Assembly (NCBI GenBank): GCA_004026145.2
Contig: CP034991.1
Span: 7,103,294 to 7,167,293 of the forward strand
DNA from: Takifugu bimaculatus
Lineage: Eukaryota > Chordata > Actinopteri > Tetraodontiformes > Tetraodontidae
DNA length: 64,000 bases
Reading direction: 5' to 3'
Positions within the stretch are counted from its first letter, which is position 1, and each line of letters starts with the position of its first letter. This document shows positions 63,476 to 64,000 of this stretch, in pieces. The notes under the pieces are model-generated. The model made no database searches and had not been told where the DNA came from. It saw nothing but the letters and a program-made list of their open reading frames with translations. The position numbers were made by a program, and so were the translations under genes.

Positions 63476-64000
63476 CATGTTGAAAGTATCCATGCAATGT
63501 ATGAATCATTTTTAACCATTATCTCCTCTGCAGTTGCGCAACTTAAATAATGGTGGGAGATCAAAGCCAAATATGAAATCAATTCAAAGCACCAGTTTGC
63601 GACACTTCAGAAACATATATTGAAAAATAGAATATAAACATGTCGCACTAACACAAAGTCTTATTTAAATGACTCATTATAATCACCCAATCTTCCCACT
63701 CACAAGCCAACGTCCAATACAGATGTTCACGGTGCAGTTTTATTTTAGATAACTGGAGAGCAGTAAAATAAAATAAACTACTGAACCAAGATCCCATCGC
63801 TCCCCCTACGTAATGCTTCTACTGGATTAAAGAAACAATCAGCAGTATTCACTTAACCAAAGTCACTGTGACCCACAAACCTAAGCTAAACAGAACAGCT
63901 TCTGTAAACAGCGACTCCAGCTACTGGAAAACAGACACACACATCCCAAATTTCCGATAAATCACACACAGGCTGATGTCAGGTGGGAATGGGGCTGATG

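Overview
This is eukaryotic DNA, most likely from a teleost fish, and a compact-genome acanthomorph such as a pufferfish relative would fit. Evidence for this: no operons or prokaryotic gene density; long microsatellites of nearly every class; decayed non-LTR retrotransposon (LINE) reverse-transcriptase tails; a tRNA-derived SINE; and dispersed repeats of the kind abundant in fish genomes. Species assignment is inference.

Layout. From 1 to about 46.7 kb I find no gene I can support. The stretch is non-coding sequence, intergenic or a very large intron, studded with tandem arrays. These are CA/GT tracts, a GACA/GGCA array (10.7-10.95 kb), a 0.9-kb CAT/CAG triplet array (12.2-13.1 kb), a CT-TATC-TA tract (17.6 kb), a homopyrimidine tract (21.7-22.15 kb), a 21-bp minisatellite (37.6-38.0 kb) and a homopurine tract (44.7-45.1 kb). 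At least four diverged copies of one interspersed repeat occur at about 6.95, 9.75, 17.75 and 31.86 kb. Several AT-rich, non-repetitive blocks could be conserved regulatory elements, but that needs cross-species alignment.

From about 47 kb onward long microsatellites almost vanish and transposon fossils dominate: a hAT/ZBED-type BED zinc finger (48.0 kb), LINE reverse-transcriptase tails (50.4-50.8 and 56.0-56.5 kb) and a common fish-type interspersed repeat (51.3 and 52.3-52.6 kb).

The one convincing protein gene is on the minus strand at 57496-61053. It is an uninterrupted 1185-codon frame for an acidic N-terminal region followed by a roughly 600-residue coiled coil that resembles the ANKRD26/CCDC144/POTE family. 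It has no ankyrin repeats and no introns, although the known family gene has many exons. The best reading is an ANKRD26-derived retrogene that has stayed open. It contains a recent in-frame 240-bp tandem duplication in which, by my count, all 13 nucleotide differences change amino acids. This gene is the most interesting object in the window. I found no CRISPR array, phage, operon or RNA gene.
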